Assembly: GCF_000524195.1 (NCBI RefSeq)
Contig: NW_020170507.1
Span: forward strand, 21,978 to 85,977
Source of the DNA: Echinococcus granulosus
Lineage: Eukaryota; Platyhelminthes; Cestoda; Cyclophyllidea; Taeniidae
Reading direction: 5' to 3'
DNA: 64,000 nucleotides
Below are positions 14,101-23,682 of the stretch, in pieces. The position numbers and the translations under genes are program-made. Numbering within the stretch: the stretch's first letter is position 1; each line of letters opens with the position of its first letter. The notes under the pieces are model-generated. The model was not told the origin of the DNA and did not search any database. It worked only from the letters and a program-made list of their open reading frames with translations.

Positions 14101-15271
14101 GTTACTCATCAAGGATTAATTCTAAATTACTGTGGTTGTGATGATGCGGTGCCTAGTGTTGCTTGTTGATGGGCCGGCAGTCTTGGCATGAAAATCCGTG
14201 AAAGTGGAAGATTAAATGTGTATGAAACCCTTAAAAGACATATCGTTGGAAGTGTGATTCACTTGTTTCTTCTATCTTTATCTGGTGGTTTGAACGGTGA
14301 TTTGATCATATCAGGTCTGTGATGCTCACAAGGATTGAGAGCGGTAATGGTACCTTGGGTAATGTTATTCTGCTCGTCTGCATTGCATTTGACTGTCAGA
14401 CTGTTTAGTTTTTGTTGGGGCTCCACATTCATAGTTTCGTTATCCCTTACTGCTCAATACTTTGTCTACCTTTACTTCTTCCTAGTTATTTTTAAATATT
14501 GAGGAAATTTGTACGAAAAAGAAACAGATTGATGTTGTATTTAATGGTGAAATAACCATTTAAATATGAATGATGCTGCTTTGGTCGTTTTTCGGGTCTA
14601 GTGTGTTCAAATTTGAAAATAGCGCTACAACTGTTAGACTAGAAATTGATATTGAGTTTTTTGTTGAATTGCCTAAGGCAGCCCCATAAATGCCTAATTG
14701 ACTGCTGCAGTTTGACGAGTTGAAATCAATGTCGATTCCTCTCACATAGTTTGAGAACTGTTTCAACACTTAATTTTATGAACCCATTTTCAATTATGTG
14801 GTTTCATTTTCACCGCCTCGGACTATCCAACGGCCCATTAAGGCTCTGTTCGTAGAGTTAACAGCTTAGACACCAAAGGCTTGCGTCAGCGTTTGGCTAG
14901 TCAGTTCGATCATCTCGGATGTACCCCTAGAGATTGATGGCTGTTTTAGTATCCTTTCTCAGAGATGCTATCAAGCAACGGTTACCGTTGGCCCGGTTGT
15001 TTGCACTACTTTTGGATAATCGCTCGTCTGTCTTCCTCCCCCAGGCGTGAGCAGCAGCATGCGAAAGCGACGGGAGGAGATGGCGGCATCCATATGGGCG
15101 ATTCTGGAACAGAGTCCACGAGTCATCACTTTTGCATACTTGCGAGTTTTGGAGCAGCTACGTGCCACCTCCGAGCGCATGGTTTCCGCCGAGGCGTTTG
15201 AGGACGGGCTCAATGTGCTTCGCAACGCCAACAAGATAGAGTGGGCTGGTAACACCATCCGTAAACGCTAG
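5185..15271 (+). CDS. MCM4: DNA replication licensing factor MCM4 (MCM2-7 helicase subunit)
   Basis: MCM4 is one of six subunits of the nuclear MCM2-7 helicase that licenses origins and unwinds DNA at forks. I place exons at 5185-5379, 5459-5680, 5755-6096, 6169-6456, 6529-6728, 7467-7692, 9255-9495, 11110-11324, 12144-12380, 12581-12673, 13563-13749 and 15045-15271. All phases agree, giving about 890 aa against 863 in human. The Ser-rich N-terminal tail (about 140 aa) is a likely kinase target, as in other MCM4 proteins. Next come the VIWGTNVN start of the MCM fold, a CxxC...CxxC zinc finger near residue 300 (CAVC, CARC), Walker A GDPGTSKS near 517, Walker B CCIDEFD near 580, and arginine finger SRFD near 655. 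A winged-helix C-terminus ends at TAG 15269-15271. The exon 2 end is uncertain: a GC donor at 5681 keeps 41 codons that a canonical GTAAGC donor at 5558 would drop, also in frame. Confidence 0.96.
7693..11109 (+). other. Two large MCM4 introns around exon 7
   Basis: Introns 7693-9254 and 9496-11109 flank the 241-nt exon encoding the Walker A segment. They begin GTGAAT and GTGAGT and end TTTTTCAG and ATCTAG. Both are T-rich on the sense strand. I see no mobile element, RNA gene or nested gene in them; the open frames in these introns lack similarity to anything I recognise. Confidence 0.7.
11582..11604 (+). repeat. (GT)n microsatellite in an MCM4 intron
   Basis: About eleven GT dinucleotides in tandem lie in the intron 11325-12143. 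The tract may be polymorphic. No role is indicated. Confidence 0.9.
13221..13237 (+). repeat. (TCA)n microsatellite in an MCM4 intron
   Basis: Five TCA units in tandem lie in the intron 12674-13562. Confidence 0.8.
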
Positions 15272-15397
15272 ATGATTTCCTCTTTCATCTACCTGCCAGT
15301 CGTCTAAATGTCAATCCGTTTCTTCAGTTAAGCAAGCAACGGTCAATCATTCGAAGATGAAATTTTTCTCAAATAATAATAAGAATTTTTTGTATTA

Positions 15398-15403
15398 AAT
15401 AAA
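15398..15403 (+). terminator. Polyadenylation signal of MCM4
   Basis: A canonical AATAAA lies about 127 nt after the MCM4 stop codon, in an A/T-rich stretch. The 3' UTR would be about 145-160 nt long. Confidence 0.7.
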
Positions 15404-16197
15404 TGGCACGGTTTCTTGCATATTGAATGGGTCCGGTTTAATTGAATCGTGAACGGGTAACATTTGGGTTTTTGTTAGGTGGCGACAGCTTACCAGGCTT
15501 TTTGGGTGAGTGAAAGTATCCCGTTTTCGCCGTGGGATTGTGGCTAACGGATATCTTGGATACACTTTTAAGTAAATGTGGCCGAAATTTCTTTGAATGG
15601 CCAAAGAAATAAGTGGCACGTTCAAGGCCATTGTGATATTGGGCCTTAGTGGTTTTACATAAATCCATCCGTTCAAAATGGAGTTGGTGGCGTGGATCGC
15701 TGGTAAAATTGGTTTTTCTCATTTGCGCCGTTGGTCTGCTGTTACTGGATGTAACTGGCTGCGCTACTGACTCGCGAACGGTTGTTCTTCAGTGGATGGT
15801 AGCGATTTTACTAATTGCTTAGGATGTTTTACCTCGATCTATACCCAAAGTGGTTTTATATTCCACCGGTCCTCCAGTGACGATGCTGTCCACATCTTGT
15901 GGTATCCTTTAAGGTAATGACTGTTACGATTTATTCGGTGCAGGGGTTTGCATTGTTACGTTACATGGTCAGTCATTTTACTCTTGAAGTGAGGGCCTGT
16001 AGGAGCTGAAAAGTTGGGGAAGTCGACTCACAGCAAAAGGTTGGCGGCTCCTCTTGCGTTTATGAAAGTTTCGGCCATTGGGATTTAAGGTAATCCAGAA
16101 TGAGGCCTACTCTCGAATTAATTGCGCCGGTTGAACCAGTCGACCCAACTGAATGAACTACACGCCCAAGAAGCGAAAATCATATTTATCATAAAAT
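15404..16197. other. Intergenic, no gene recognised
   Basis: This stretch lies between the MCM4 polyadenylation signal and the first element of the TRIM-like cluster. I see no gene, RNA or repeat in it. Confidence 0.6.
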
Positions 16198-17226
16198 TGT
16201 TGCGATGAGTTGGTTGTTTGTTTAATTCTTAGTGTTGGTAAAGGGGCCACTTATGTGCTCCGCAAAAGTACCAACTGCGGGTGGGATGGCCTTTTAGACC
16301 ATGTATGTCGAACACCCAATATCTGTCAAAGTACCCCGTCTTCTTTGGTCTTCAGAGAAGTCTTCGGGTACTACAATGGTGACTGCAGAAAGCAAATCCT
16401 ATTTTAACTGTCACCTTTCTTGTTTTCTACTGCTGGGTGATAGACCCTAGCTAGGTAGGGAGAAGTGCATACGCTGCGGATGGGAGACACGGTGACGACC
16501 CCTAACACAAGAGCTTAAAATGATGTCCACCTTGAACAACTAACCTAGTCTAATGGTTCGCGGAAAAGCTTTCAATAACTGAAGTGACGTTAATCGTGAA
16601 CTATCGGAAAAAGTGTTACATGGTAGCCTACTGTTCCCGTATGAGATTATCAAATATGTTAACTCAAGACACCTCCTCCACTGCTTTACTGGCTGGATAG
16701 AACCCAAATAGATAAGACTGGGTAGCTCTGAATTGAAGGCAAAGTTGCAAGGAGGAAAAGACTTAAAACACTGTTCCCACGGAGCTATGTTGAACCCCAT
16801 CTGGCCAATGCTCCTCACGACTGGCGATAGAATCGCATGATGGACAGCATATCCCCGTTAGGCAATACTGTTCCTATACAGGGCAGAACTTCAGATCCAG
16901 TAGAATTGGCAAAAGTAAGTCAGTGACATTGCGGTCAAGTATCTTCTCAGTTGCATGGAAAGTCGATGATTCACTACTGGTTAGTGACTACATTGTGATG
17001 GCTAACGTTGCAGGTTGATCGGGGACAGCGCCGGGGAGGACACTCAAAAGATGAGGGTCGTTTGTTTAACTAGGGGTTTTAGGGCGAATTTTCGCCAAAG
17101 TGCCTACTCAGGATGGCCTGGCCTCCGGGCCATGCTAGCAGATTCAAGGCCTACCGTACGTCTAATACACATATTCTACCCGAGTATTGTCTGTTTTATT
17201 ATTCGGGAGAGTAACAGAGCGTCTCA
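16198..17226 (+). mobile_element. TRIM-like LTR element, near full length (element L)
   Basis: This ~1.03 kb element has a 5' LTR at 16198-16375, running from TGTTGCGATGAGTTGG to a ...GGGTACTACA end. One base later comes TGGTGACTGCAGA, positioned and starting (TGG) like a tRNA primer-binding site. About 680 bp of non-coding interior follows. A purine-rich stretch at about 17045-17056 then leads into a diverged 3' LTR at about 17057-17226, whose start is eroded. The LTR shares GGGTGGGATGGCCTTTT and the terminal CTTCAG motifs with the solo LTRs. No open frame of a retroelement protein is present, so it is non-autonomous. Flanking bases show no target duplication, which fits an older copy. Its 16336-16745 part is nearly identical to element R. 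Confidence 0.75.
16336..16745 (+). repeat. Left arm of a 410-bp near-perfect inverted repeat
   Basis: This arm is the reverse complement of 18843-19252, equal in length, with one mismatch that I could find (CGCGG here against CGCAA in the partner). Identity falls abruptly outside both ends to roughly 70 percent or less, although the surrounding elements are homologous. The arms are about 2.1 kb apart. Confidence 0.9.
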
Positions 17227-18349
17227 CTTATGTTCTTTACATGTGACATGCAGAGGGAAAAATAAAACATATCACCAAGCTTGGGCCAAGTCTTATTATC
17301 GGTGGCCGTATTTTCATGAAACTTCCGTAAAATTTGGTGATGCGTGAATTATTGGGCAAAGTAATCGGTGTAATATGTTCTTTCGAAGCAATAATTCCAG
17401 TTTATTGTGTTCCACAGTGAAGTTGTTTACTTGGTGGGTGGGCGAGTGTACCCATTCACTGATACTGCTTTTCTGAAATAAGAAATCATAGCTCTTATCA
17501 CGTGGTAGATAACATCGTTTTCACCCAGACTCCACTCTGGCTGTCCATTTGCCGTTTGGTACTAGCTACCACTCTCCTTGCACTACTTTGGCGCTGATTA
17601 GAAAATCTCTAACAATGCCAATAATATTTCACAGCCAAAGTTCTTATTTGCAGAAAGTTCGTGTTGACCTTATTTGTCTCCTAGGTTTGATTTAGCCAAT
17701 AGCACAATTCTTTAGTAATTTATTATTTCCTATTCTTTGATTCAAATTTCATCTTGATTATATTCTAGTTTAGGGGATAATTACGGTATACTGATGACTA
17801 ACACCGGAATATTTTTTGACAAACTACTGGAGGGAGCTTACCGGAGAACCGTTCTGCTTAAAGGATTATTCACCGCTTTAATGTACTGCAGTTGTCCTCA
17901 TTTGCGATTCCCGACCATCGCTTTTTTATTCTCTTTAGTAAAATGGTAAAATTTTGGCCGTCAACACTTTAGCAGGAAATATCCAGATCCCCAATTAGGG
18001 AGTGATGATCTGGTTGTTAGGGAAACAATTGTTTTACCGTTGGTCACATAACGTTTTGTTAGTCTTAGACCCTGTATATCATCCCGAAAGGACTGAGTAA
18101 TTAAATAGATCAAGCATTTAACTTTACCAACCCAAATATTAAATTCCGACTTTCATTTTACAAGTCCAGATTACTTAAACACTCCATTTCTTCCCTAAAT
18201 GTGGGAAATAATATTCCACAGCTTAGTGATATCCAATTACTTAAAAGTGAATAATGTTTACAGGTTCACTCTCAATTTCCTTTCGGGTAACTATCACGAT
18301 AAGAGCACAGATTTCCTTTTACAATAAGACATCAATTATCTTTATTTTT
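17227..18349. other. Spacer between the two inverted TRIM-like elements
   Basis: This 1.1 kb A/T-rich spacer separates element L from element R. I see no gene or repeat in it. Confidence 0.6.
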
Positions 18350-19385
18350 TAGCACTCCAAGACTGCAATGGAGACGGGAGAAGACATGACACTTAGTTGA
18401 AATGTAAATTGTCGACAGTCTGAGTTGGTGCTCAGCTCACCCAGAGTAGGCACAATGGTGGAGCACCTAAGTGGTTCCTTCACGAAAACCGAGAGCTAAA
18501 CGAACGGCCACTGTATTGCTTAGTCTCTCCTTCTTTGAATGTCGTCCTCGGCACTCTCCTCGGTCAACCTCCAACGTGAGCCATCACAGAATGATCAGTG
18601 CTGTGGGGGAACGTCCACTAACCAATCGTAACGGCCATCGAATTTCTATGCAACTAAGGGGACATTTGGCCGCAACGACACTGAACCCTCTTGCCCTTTC
18701 TACTGGATCTGAAGTTTCGCCCTGTATGAGAACAGTATTAGGTAATGGACTTATGCGCTATCCAACTTGCGCACCCATCGTTAGTAGTAGGAACAATGGT
18801 ATATTTTCGGGAGGTAGGGTTTTGCCTCTATTCCACTTTGCCACTTTGCCTTCAATTCAGAGCTACCCAGTCTTATCTATTTGGGTTCTATCCAGCCAGT
18901 AAAGCAGTGGAGGAGGTGTCTTGAGTTAACATATTTGATAATCTCATACGGGAACAGTAGGCTACCATGTAACACTTTTTCCGATAGTTCACGATTAACG
19001 TCACTTCAGTTATTGAAAGCTTTTCCGCAAACCATTAGACTAGGTTAGTTGTTCAAGGTGGACATCATTTTAAGCTCTTGTGTTAGGGGTCGTCACCGTG
19101 TCTCCCATCCGCAGCGTATGCACTTCTCCCTACCTAGCTAGGGTCTATCACCCAGCAGTAGAAAACAAGAAAGGTGACAGTTAAAATAGGATTTGCTTTC
19201 TGCAGTCACCATTGTAGTACCCGAAGACTTCTCTGAAGACCAAAGAAGACGGAATACCTCGGCAGAATGTATTTTTTGACATAGAGTAGGCCTTAAGGCT
19301 GCTATCATAGCCCAGAAGCCATTCTGCCCACAGTAAGTACTTTTATTTTCCTTTTTTCCCTTCAATTGATATTGTCTTGGAGCAC
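18350..19385 (-). mobile_element. TRIM-like LTR element, near full length, inverted (element R)
   Basis: Read on the minus strand this matches element L in order. A 5' LTR remnant runs from about 19385 to its CA end at 19213 (TACA reads as TGTA at 19213-19216). The same TGGTGACTGCAG primer-binding-like site follows, then the interior, then the purine tract AAAGAAGGAGAGAC, and a 3' LTR from about 18505 to 18350. The outer part of the 5' LTR is heavily diverged or truncated. It has no coding capacity. It shares the 410-bp block 18843-19252 with element L. Confidence 0.7.
18843..19252 (-). repeat. Right arm of the 410-bp near-perfect inverted repeat
   Basis: This is the partner of 16336-16745. 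It covers the last 40 bp of the 5' LTR, the primer-binding-like site and about 370 bp of the element interior. Confidence 0.9.
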
Positions 19386-19566
19386 TTTAGTTACTCAACT
19401 CTCGGCTCTGATAAAGAAGTGACTTAGGTGCTCAGCTACTGCTCCTTCGCCTGGTATGCTGGTCTGCGGACCACGTCAGTAGCCCCAATCCTTTCTGTAA
19501 GTCAAATTCATATATTCTTCCCTGCTGTTTTATCTTTCTGTCTTCCGCGTAGTCTAAGTGCTCTGA
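19386..19566 (+). mobile_element. LTR fragment of the TRIM-like family
   Basis: This region aligns, with divergence, to the LTR of the family: a CTCTCGG-type start, GTGACTTAGGTGCTC, GCCTGGTATGCTGG, AGTAGCCCC, and a pyrimidine-rich end near 19545. Termini are eroded and no target duplication is visible. It abuts element R, which it faces in the opposite orientation. Confidence 0.5.
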
Positions 19567-20379
19567 AGTCTTCACTAAGGAAATTGCGGCATCACACATG
19601 TGCGACATATGCAGTGACTATCCTTTTTTAATGAGCAAATAACTTGTTACTATATCGGTTTACAAAAAAAGACTCAGACGGCCGAGCTGTTGAGTTATTA
19701 GGAAGCAACCAAGCTCACTTACTCCTTTTACAGTGTAGTCCAAGATGGAACTCCTCAACTTCTAATGACTGGCATAGCACTACGATTTTTCTATCGACAG
19801 CGAACAGCTTAAAACGCAGAAACTTGCCAGATGGGCTGAATAAGCTTATTCTTTACAAACTTTTAGTAAAAGCACTCTTATGACTCCTGAATACTTGGAA
19901 ACTGCGACAATTCTACTTAATACTGTCTCAAGCGGCATTATTATTTAATAAGTAAGGATTTTTCATTTTTTAATGTTTTCTTAAGATTTAACTTAATACT
20001 TTGGGGTGGGATTAATAGGCTAGTTAAGGGTGTTCCCACTGCCTTGTGTGAGAACTCCATAGTGCTTCAAAATTAGTCCCACATGTCTTATCATACTTGG
20101 CGACTAGGTAGCTTTCGATTGTGAAAAGTTTAAGCCAAAAGTCAGCAAACTGAAACACCGTATTCTTTTTAGCATTTTAGTGCATTTCCTCATTCTGTTG
20201 CATGAGTCGTGGGGTAAAGGAATAGCATTCTTTTGCGAACTACAAATTCACTGCACTGTATGGTACAACTAGGGTAGACTTCGAGGCCGTGGAAATAAGG
20301 GGAAGAAATGCACAAATGATTGCATAAGAGAATTGTGGATTGTTTTTGCTTATGTAGTGTTTACAACATTGACATTGAG
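19567..20379. other. Intergenic, no gene recognised
   Basis: I see nothing identifiable here. The 79-codon plus-strand frame 19644-19883 resembles no family I know. Confidence 0.5.
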
Positions 20380-20572
20380 TGTGGCGCCCCGAGACTTCTC
20401 TGAAGACGGAGAAGACATGACACTTGGGCAGAACATAGACTTAACACACCACCAGACTAAAGGCTACTAGCATGGCCCAGAGGCCAGCTCATCCGCGATA
20501 GGTATAACATCGGAGCACCCAAGTGGCCCTTTTACCAAAACTTGGTGTCAGACAAACAACCAACTTATGACA
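20380..20572 (-). mobile_element. Solo LTR of the TRIM-like family
   Basis: On the minus strand this 193-bp unit runs from TGTCATAAGTTGG to GGGGCGCCACA, keeping TG...CA ends, GGGCCACTTGGGTGCTCC, GGCCTCTGGGCCATG and the terminal TCTTCAGAGAAG segment. Its length matches the better preserved solo LTRs. The 4-bp flanks (TGAG and GTTA) do not match, so it is either old or a recombination product. Confidence 0.75.
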
Positions 20573-21298
20573 GTTAAGAATCCCTAACCTTCCCCATAAG
20601 TGGTCTTATCGAAAGGTTCAGCATTAACAATCAGGTTTGACATTAAGTGGTTACGCAATGTCATGACGTTTTCTTATTAACCAATCAAGTTTCTCCACCT
20701 CTCACTAGAACTGCCGATATTCAAATAGGATGTTTAAAATGTTGTTTTGTGATTTCGAAAGTTCTCCAAAATCCAATTAAGTCCATATACATTTGTTTTT
20801 AAGCCAAATGGTTAAAATGCGGAATAGATAAAGGACTAGTAAATGCTGCGCTGAGAATGTTTCTATAAACCCTTAAGTCCAATAATAAAGGCATTATTCA
20901 TCTGGATTAAGGAATAAGGCATGAATAAAGTGATCTCTGGGAGAGTTGGGTTTAGCTCCAGTCAAATGAGGACTCAAGCTTGGTAAGGAATGTTTACGCA
21001 ACACCGATAAAGGTTGGAAGAATATCTCAAAGTGTCACGTAAGTACAAATAGCATAAATCGAGAGCGCGTATTATTATAATCGCTATTAACGTCACAAAA
21101 TTTGAGTGACAAAGATGAGTGACTTTGCGCGTGTGCGTGTGCACTATATTCTAAGACTACGAATGCTGAATAGAGGTGGGGTAGCCATTTGCGTTAACAA
21201 CGTAGGCAACCCGCGTTCACGCACACGCACAGAGGGCATCTATTTAGTCCATTCACCTAGCAACTGTCCCCGTACCAGTCTACAGTGCGGGTGATTAT
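20573..21298. other. Intergenic, no gene recognised
   Basis: I see no gene. The stretch 21119-21235 has imperfect CGTGTGCGTGTGC and CACGCACACGCAC segments, complementary and about 90 bp apart, that could form a weak hairpin. Confidence 0.5.
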
Positions 21299-21859
21299 TG
21301 TAATACGTTGGTTATTCGTTTAACTCTCAGTGTTGCCAAAGGGGCCACTTAAGCGCTCCGACAATGTAAACAATGCAGGTGGATTGGCCTATGGGCCAGA
21401 TCAGTAGCCCCAGGCTCTAATATATGGATAGCACATTCCACGACCCCTAATGCAGTTCCTGTATGGGGCAAAACACTAGATTCAGTAGAGCTGGCAAGAG
21501 GGGCAAATGGAGTTGCGGTCAAGTAGCTCTTTAGTTGCATGAAAATCTGATGACTGTAACGATTGGCTGGTTAGCGAATGTTTCCCTGCAGCATCAATTA
21601 CGTTGTGTTGGCTGACGCGGGAGGTTGACCGAGGGGAGCACCTGGGACGATGCTCAAAAAAGGAGGCCATGCAATGCGTTGATTGTTCATCTGACTCTCA
21701 GCTTTATTAAGGAAATCACTTGGATGCTCCGCCATTGTGCCTACTTGGGGTAAACTGGCCTCTGGGCCAGATAAGGATTCCCAAATCCAACCTTACATGG
21801 AATACGTTCCGTTCAAATTATATGGTTTCTCTCGTCTTCAGGAAAGGCTTAGAGCGTCA
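21299..21859 (+). mobile_element. TRIM-like element, internally shortened (element C)
   Basis: This 561-bp element starts TGTAATACGTTGG, matching the start of the solo LTRs. It keeps only the front part of the 5' LTR and then the second half of the family interior. The purine tract AAAAAAGGAGG at 21656-21666 leads almost directly into the 3' LTR, which starts TGCAATGCG at 21670. The 3' LTR runs to about 21859 (TCTTCAGGAAAGG...GCGTCA). A deletion has removed the end of the 5' LTR with the primer-binding site. Flanks show no target duplication. Confidence 0.7.
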
Positions 21860-22015
21860 AACCTACTCATACGGTCGATGCCACCAAAACAGTAATACAT
21901 ACACTTGATTCTTTAATAAAATTTCCCAATTTCAGGAACTAACTTACAGCATCCGAATTCTGACACTCTGAACTCCAAACCACTAATGGTAGATGCTGAA
22001 TCAGCGACTTTCAAG

Positions 22016-22505
22016 CTTTTGCTTTTCGATATAAAAACAATAGAGATAAGTAGTCAGAACAAGACAATAAGAAAGGGAGGGAAAAAAAAGAAGAGGACGG
22101 CAAGGCATAGAAAAGAAGGAATGGCATCAAATAAGCATAGATGTGACGCGATTGATCAACCGAGCGCACCACATTAAGTCAGTAAATTACACGCGCAACA
22201 AGCACATGAAAGAGTGACAGAGGACGAGAGACAAAGAAGTCGCAATTAGAAGCGCTCCCCATCGGAGTTGGAGCCGGCAAGCGGAGAGTGTTCCTTCACC
22301 TCTTCGACATCACCAGACACTTCTCCGGAGGTTGCAGTCACCGGTTTGAGTCGAGGCAGACGTGAGGTGGCGATGGAGGCGGAGGCAGAGGGGGAGGTAG
22401 TGGGAGGAAGCGGAACACGAGCTTCAGTCGGTGATGTCACAGCCGGAAGCGCGAGCTATCCGACTCCAATCTCGACACTCGCTGGCTGATGATGCTGTTG
22501 GGAGA
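22016..22505 (-). pseudogene. Broken duplicate of the last exon and 3' flank of the Fes/Fer kinase gene
   Basis: Positions 22016-22444 match 31976-32404 at a constant offset of 9960 bp. I find only about four substitutions, so identity is near 99 percent, across the 3' flank and the final ~65 codons of the kinase gene. Beyond 22444 the copy lacks 13 bp and then about 5 bp relative to the original; matching fades by about 22505. The encoded tail keeps ...GEVSGDVEEVKEHS... to the stop, with D-to-E and P-to-L changes. The first indel shifts the frame and an in-frame TAG follows upstream, so this cannot encode the parental exon. There is no kinase sequence. It lies 1.2 kb beyond the stop of the RBMS-like gene, on the same strand. 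An assembly error is the main alternative. Confidence 0.9.
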
Positions 22506-23682
22506 GCGTGTCGGTAGAGGCGAGGTTAGACATTTCACCTTTTTCTGATAATGAAGTTAAGTGGGCTAATCTAGAGATGCTCAAATATACTGGCAAATCA
22601 TATCGAGGATTTCAAATTATTAAACGTCGGGACAAAAGTGCGACCCCCGCTCCTCGAAAGACGCTCTCTTGATCTTTTAATTGGCTCAAAAGGCTCCATT
22701 CGGCTCAAACGCTTTTGGAGTACCGGATGGCAGTGATCGCGTCCACTGTAACCAAATCGATGGTACGGATATTATGACGTCCTTCAAGACTACTGCTTTG
22801 ATGCTGCTAGTGCCGGTCCAAATATACCGCAGCTAAGTCCATAGAGAAACTTTCAGTCGCGGCCCAAACACACCACTCCTCGGGTCATAGTGCGATAACA
22901 GAATGAAACACAATTCATTACCATACGAAAGCAACAAGACTTCGACTCACTAATTCTAAACTTCTCAAGATCTGAAACCAGTGACCAGACAAGGCACAAA
23001 TAGCGAAGTGGACGCAGCTTACCGAAGCACCGCCATTCTTCAGAAGAGAAGTTCTATCAGCCATACTCAGGTCCCCAAAAGGGTGTCAACCCTCCAACTT
23101 TCATAAAACCAAGATCGCAACAATTGATTAGCTCCTGACAGATAAGTGCGTCACATACGCAAGTGCACGCCAAGTACTGGAAAACCTGGCATTGAAATAT
23201 CGCAAAGCACGATGCGGACAGTTTGCACCGACCTGAGTGACTACACAAATGCAATTACCACGAAACTTCCCCCCCCCTTTTAGGTAATCCTGAAGGCAAA
23301 GTGCTCGAAGAATACGGAACATAGACAAAGCTTCATACCTTACGGGAGAAGGGAGAAGAGCGAAATGGAAAAAAGAGGAAAGCTTTGAGAAGACGAGAAA
23401 AAACCCACACAATTGGGGAGATTGATTTACAGGAGAGAGGAAAAAGAATGAGGGAGACACACGGGGATGGGGATAAGAGGAGTAGACAGACCAACCGTAA
23501 GCGCTTTTGTGGTCGTTGGTGTGCGTGCGCGCCTGTGTGCGAATGGGAGAGGCATGCACAAGAAATCAGCACCAACACGCACACGATAGCTACTTCTAAC
23601 GTAGAGGAAAAAAAGGCATTCGCAGTAGAAAAAAGGTGAGAAAAGGGAAGTAGGGAAGAGAGGAGTCTGGAAGTCAGTAGGT
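22506..23682 (-). other. 3' flank or 3' UTR of the RBMS-like gene
   Basis: No gene is seen. From about 23340 to 23660 the plus strand is strongly purine-rich, so an RNA transcribed on the minus strand through the RBMS-like gene would carry about 300 nt of C/U-rich sequence right after the stop codon. I did not find a clear AATAAA on the minus strand here. Confidence 0.5.

Noticed and set aside
19138..19365. 75-codon minus-strand frame
   Set aside because: It lies inside element R across its 5' LTR and primer-binding region; no retroelement protein motif is present.
22268..22489. Plus-strand frame repeated at 32228-32467
   Set aside because: It is the antisense shadow of the duplicated kinase tail; its apparent conservation only reflects the DNA duplication.
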